A DNA stretch of 64,000 nt from Paracoccus sigandri (GTDB lineage: Bacteria > Pseudomonadota > Alphaproteobacteria > Rhodobacterales > Rhodobacteraceae). Within the stretch, counting starts at the first letter, position 1, and the number at the start of each line of letters is the position of its first letter. Positions 61,654 to 64,000 of this stretch are shown here, piece by piece. The position numbers were made by a program, and so were the translations under genes. The stretch covers positions 1 to 64,000 of the forward strand of contig NZ_QNRC01000005.1 of NCBI RefSeq assembly GCF_003709565.1, in the 5' to 3' direction. Below the pieces are notes generated by a model that was not told the origin of the DNA, did not search any database, and worked only from the letters and a program-made list of their open reading frames with translations.

Positions 61654-62952
61654 GTGACTGACGGATTGCACTCGCGCTGGCGGACCCTCTGGGACCGCAT
61701 CGCCGCGCCCTGGACCCGCGGCGGGAACAATACCGTGCTGCTTCTGCGGCTGGAAAACCTGGCGCTGCTGACCGAACGGCTGGGCAAGGCGGGGATGTCG
61801 CAGCTTTTCGTCGGGCTGATGATGCGGCTCAGCGCCGGGACCCGCCCGCATGACCGGGTGCAGATCCTGGGCCAGGGCATCTTCGCCGTCGCCCTGCCCG
61901 GCCGGTCGGAAATCGAGGCGATGCGCATCTCGCTGCGCCTGCAGGAACAGGGCCAGCAGCCCGTCGGCATCGCCGGGCAGGAGGTGACGCCGGTCCTGAC
62001 CGGCGTGCTGATCCGCGACCCGGCCGAGGCGGCGACGGCCTTCGGCGCCTTGATCGACAGCGGCCGCCGGCGCCTGATGGCGCTGCCGGTCGAGCGGATC
62101 GGCCGCATCAGCCTCTTCGAGCCGCGCCCCGCCGATCCCGACGACGACCTGCCCGCCACCGTGGCCGAGGCGGCGACCAGCGGCCAGATCATCGCCCATT
62201 TCCAGCCGCAGCTCTGCTGCAATTCCGGCCGGATCACCGGCTTCGAGGCACTTGCCCGCTGGCAGCACCCGACCCGCGGCCTGCTGGCCCCCGCCAGTTT
62301 CATGCCCGGCATGAGCGAGGCCGACCACAGCGCGCTGACCCTGCGGATCCTGCGCCAGGCGCTGGCGGCGCTGAAACATTGGGACCAGGCCGGACATGAC
62401 GTGCCGACCGTGTCGCTGAACATCTCGAATTGCGCGCTTGCCGATCCCGGCTTCGCGGCATCGCTGCTGTGGGAGCTGGACCGGCAAGAGGTGTCCCCGT
62501 CGCGGCTGGTGCTGGAGGTGCTGGAAAGCGTCGGGCCGATCAGCAGCTCCTCGGCCGCAAGGCGGAACCTTGCGCGGCTGTCGGCGGCGGGCTGCCTGCT
62601 GGACCTGGACGATTTCGGCACCGGCTATGCCAGCCTGGACGCGATCCGGCAGTTCGGCGTCCACCGCATCAAGATCGACCGCAGCTTCGTGATGGGCTGC
62701 GATTGCGACCCCGCGCAGCAGCGCATGATCCTGGCGATCCTGGCCCTGGCCGAGCGGCTGGGGATCGACACCCTGGCCGAGGGGGTCGAGACGAGGGAAG
62801 AGCATTCCTTCCTGGCGCAGATCGGCTGCGACCAGGTCCAGGGCTATGTGATCGCCCGGCCGATGCCGCTGGAAGAGACGCTGGCCTTCCTGCAGGACCA
62901 GGAAAGCCGCGCGGCCAGGCTGCCGCCGCTGACCCGGAAAGAGGCGGGCTAG
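61654..62952 (+). CDS. EAL-domain phosphodiesterase with degenerate GGDEF
   Basis: 432 residues from GTG 61654 (GGGGAAG upstream). The N-terminal half is a GGDEF-like fold whose signature has decayed to LGQGIFAVALPG, so no cyclase activity is expected. The C-terminal EAL domain is complete: GFEALARWQHP, SLNISNCAL (Asn), LEVLES (Glu), LDLDDFGTGYASLDAI (Asp pair), RIKIDRSFV (Lys), AEGVETREEH (Glu), QGYVIARPM (Gln). Likely cleaves c-di-GMP. It sits between ttcA and yidC. No membrane segment is seen. Confidence 0.88.
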   Translation: MTDGLHSRWRTLWDRIAAPWTRGGNNTVLLLRLENLALLTERLGKAGMSQLFVGLMMRLSAGTRPHDRVQILGQGIFAVALPGRSEIEAMRISLRLQEQGQQPVGIAGQEVTPVLTGVLIRDPAEAATAFGALIDSGRRRLMALPVERIGRISLFEPRPADPDDDLPATVAEAATSGQIIAHFQPQLCCNSGRITGFEALARWQHPTRGLLAPASFMPGMSEADHSALTLRILRQALAALKHWDQAGHDVPTVSLNISNCALADPGFAASLLWELDRQEVSPSRLVLEVLESVGPISSSSAARRNLARLSAAGCLLDLDDFGTGYASLDAIRQFGVHRIKIDRSFVMGCDCDPAQQRMILAILALAERLGIDTLAEGVETREEHSFLAQIGCDQVQGYVIARPMPLEETLAFLQDQESRAARLPPLTRKEAG

Positions 62953-63091
62953 GCCCTCGCGACACGCGCCGCGGCGACGGAAATCATAAAATCCCCTTGC
63001 GTTTCGTCCCCGCGCGGGCAAATCCGCTTGACCTTTGATGGCCCCTTCTGTTGAACCGGCGCGACTGACGCGAAGACGGTGGTATCACGGA

Positions 63092-64000
63092 ATGCAAGAC
63101 AACAACCGCAATCTCATCCTGGCGACGGTGCTGTCGTTCCTGGTGATCCTTGTCTGGTACACGGTCTTCGCCCCCGAACCCGTTCCGCCGCAGCCCGACC
63201 AGCCAGCGGCGACGCAAACCGCCGACGGCACCGCCACGCCCCCGGCGGCCGATGGCGCCGCCCCCGGCGCGGACCTGGGCGAGACGGCGGCCGAGACGCC
63301 CCGCGCGGGCCGCGTCCGCATCGAATCCGCCGCGCTGTCTGGCTCGATCTCGCTGGCCGGCGGGCGGATCGACGACCTGATGCTGACCCGCTACCAGGAG
63401 ACGCTGGACACGAATTCGCCGGCCGTGCGCCTGCTGGCCCCGTCCTCCGCGACCGCCGATCCCTCGGTCGACGCGACCGGCGCGAAACCCTATTACGCCG
63501 TCTATGGCTGGACCCCCGGCGCGGGCGTTGACCCGGCGCTGGTCCCCGGCCCGGCAACGGTCTGGGAACTCGAATCGGGCGAGACGCTGGCCCCCGGCCA
63601 GCCGGTGACGCTGGTCTGGGACAATGGCGCGGGCCAAATCTTCCGCCGCGTCTTCGAGCTGGACGAGAACTACCTGTTCACCGTCTCGCAAAGCGTCGCC
63701 AACAATGCCGAGACGCCCTTCGTCGCCGCCCCCTATGGCATCATCGCCCGCCACGGCCAGCCCGACACGCAGAACTTCTTCGTGCTGCACGAGGGCGCCG
63801 TGGGCATGCATGACGGCCAGCTGGTCGAGCTGAAATACAAGAGGATCGCCGATCTCGATCCGGTCGACCGCGAGGGCCGCGCCCAGATCCTGAACGTGGA
63901 CGCCAATGGCTGGATCGGCTTCACCGATAAGTACTGGATGACCACCCTGGCCCCGGCCCCCGGCCAGTCCTTCACCGCCGTCGTGAAATATGCCGATGGC
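63092..64000 (+). CDS. yidC: Membrane protein insertase YidC (5' part, cut by window end)
   Basis: 303 residues visible with no stop. The first membrane segment (NRNLILATVLSFLVILVWYT) is followed by a Pro/Ala/Asp-rich linker and the beta-sandwich periplasmic P1 domain: GSISLAGGRIDDLMLTRYQE, PVTLVWDNGAGQIFRRVFEL, GIIARHGQPDTQNFFVLHEG, WIGFTDKYWMTTLAP. The last is the conserved end of P1 before the insertase core. The catalytic C-terminal membrane domain lies outside. It inserts inner-membrane proteins with or without SecYEG. Confidence 0.96.
   Translation, partial: MQDNNRNLILATVLSFLVILVWYTVFAPEPVPPQPDQPAATQTADGTATPPAADGAAPGADLGETAAETPRAGRVRIESAALSGSISLAGGRIDDLMLTRYQETLDTNSPAVRLLAPSSATADPSVDATGAKPYYAVYGWTPGAGVDPALVPGPATVWELESGETLAPGQPVTLVWDNGAGQIFRRVFELDENYLFTVSQSVANNAETPFVAAPYGIIARHGQPDTQNFFVLHEGAVGMHDGQLVELKYKRIADLDPVDREGRAQILNVDANGWIGFTDKYWMTTLAPAPGQSFTAVVKYADG

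Overview
The window is GC-rich DNA from an alphaproteobacterium, most likely a Rhodobacterales member close to Paracoccus or Rhodobacter. This rests on gene families and gene order: argH, a small lipoprotein and lysA in line; the fmt and triple def cluster; ftsE/ftsX/plsC; phaA/phaB; a DUF4175 (TIGR02302-type) protein; a PrtD-like type I exporter; and rpmH/rnpA/yidD/ttcA/yidC. The genus was not tested by any search.

Layout. (1) 1-6.4 kb is a scrapyard of broken mobile DNA: a sulfatase tail, a formylglycine-generating enzyme cut before its catalytic cysteines, a decayed IS110/IS1111-like transposase, an IS21 end, a frameshifted integrase and an IS3 remnant. Among them lies an apparently working HxlR-regulated oxidoreductase pair (2.7-5.1 kb). 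(2) 6.7-14.8 kb is a catabolic cluster: an RpiR regulator divergent from a TRAP transporter, a glutamine-synthetase-like ligase, an aldehyde dehydrogenase and an iron alcohol dehydrogenase. Together they suggest uptake and gamma-glutamylation of an amino alcohol or related amine. (3) 14.8-48.9 kb is core chromosome: fmt with three deformylase paralogues, a PatB/MalY C-S lyase, accA, a DUF1127 protein, plsC/ftsX/ftsE, DUF4175, lysA, an LptM-like lipoprotein, argH, tlpA, tag, an EAL protein, phaAB, trmN6, a polyprenyl synthase, amt, a class A PBP, mlaC/mlaA, a type I secretion pair, rnr, a GNAT protein and dapE. (4) 48.9-58.0 kb looks accessory: a ThDP-enzyme plus aldehyde-dehydrogenase operon, then an orphan type VI secretion effector module (GAD-like immunity protein, Tle1 phospholipase, DUF4123 chaperone and a broken ORF) that stops beside a tRNA-Arg. 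(5) 58.1-64 kb is a sensor kinase and the rpmH-rnpA-yidD-ttcA-EAL-yidC block; yidC runs off the end.

How the genes work together. The TRAP genes and the three enzymes read as one uptake-and-oxidation route under RpiR control. LysA, DapE and ArgH serve lysine/diaminopimelate and arginine synthesis, while PBP1A, FtsEX, MlaA/MlaC, LptM and YidC serve envelope building. PhaA and PhaB make 3-hydroxybutyryl-CoA for storage polymer. The best leads are the gamma-glutamyl cluster, the orphan Tle1 module, the ThDP/ALDH operon and a covarying hairpin repeat present in two copies.
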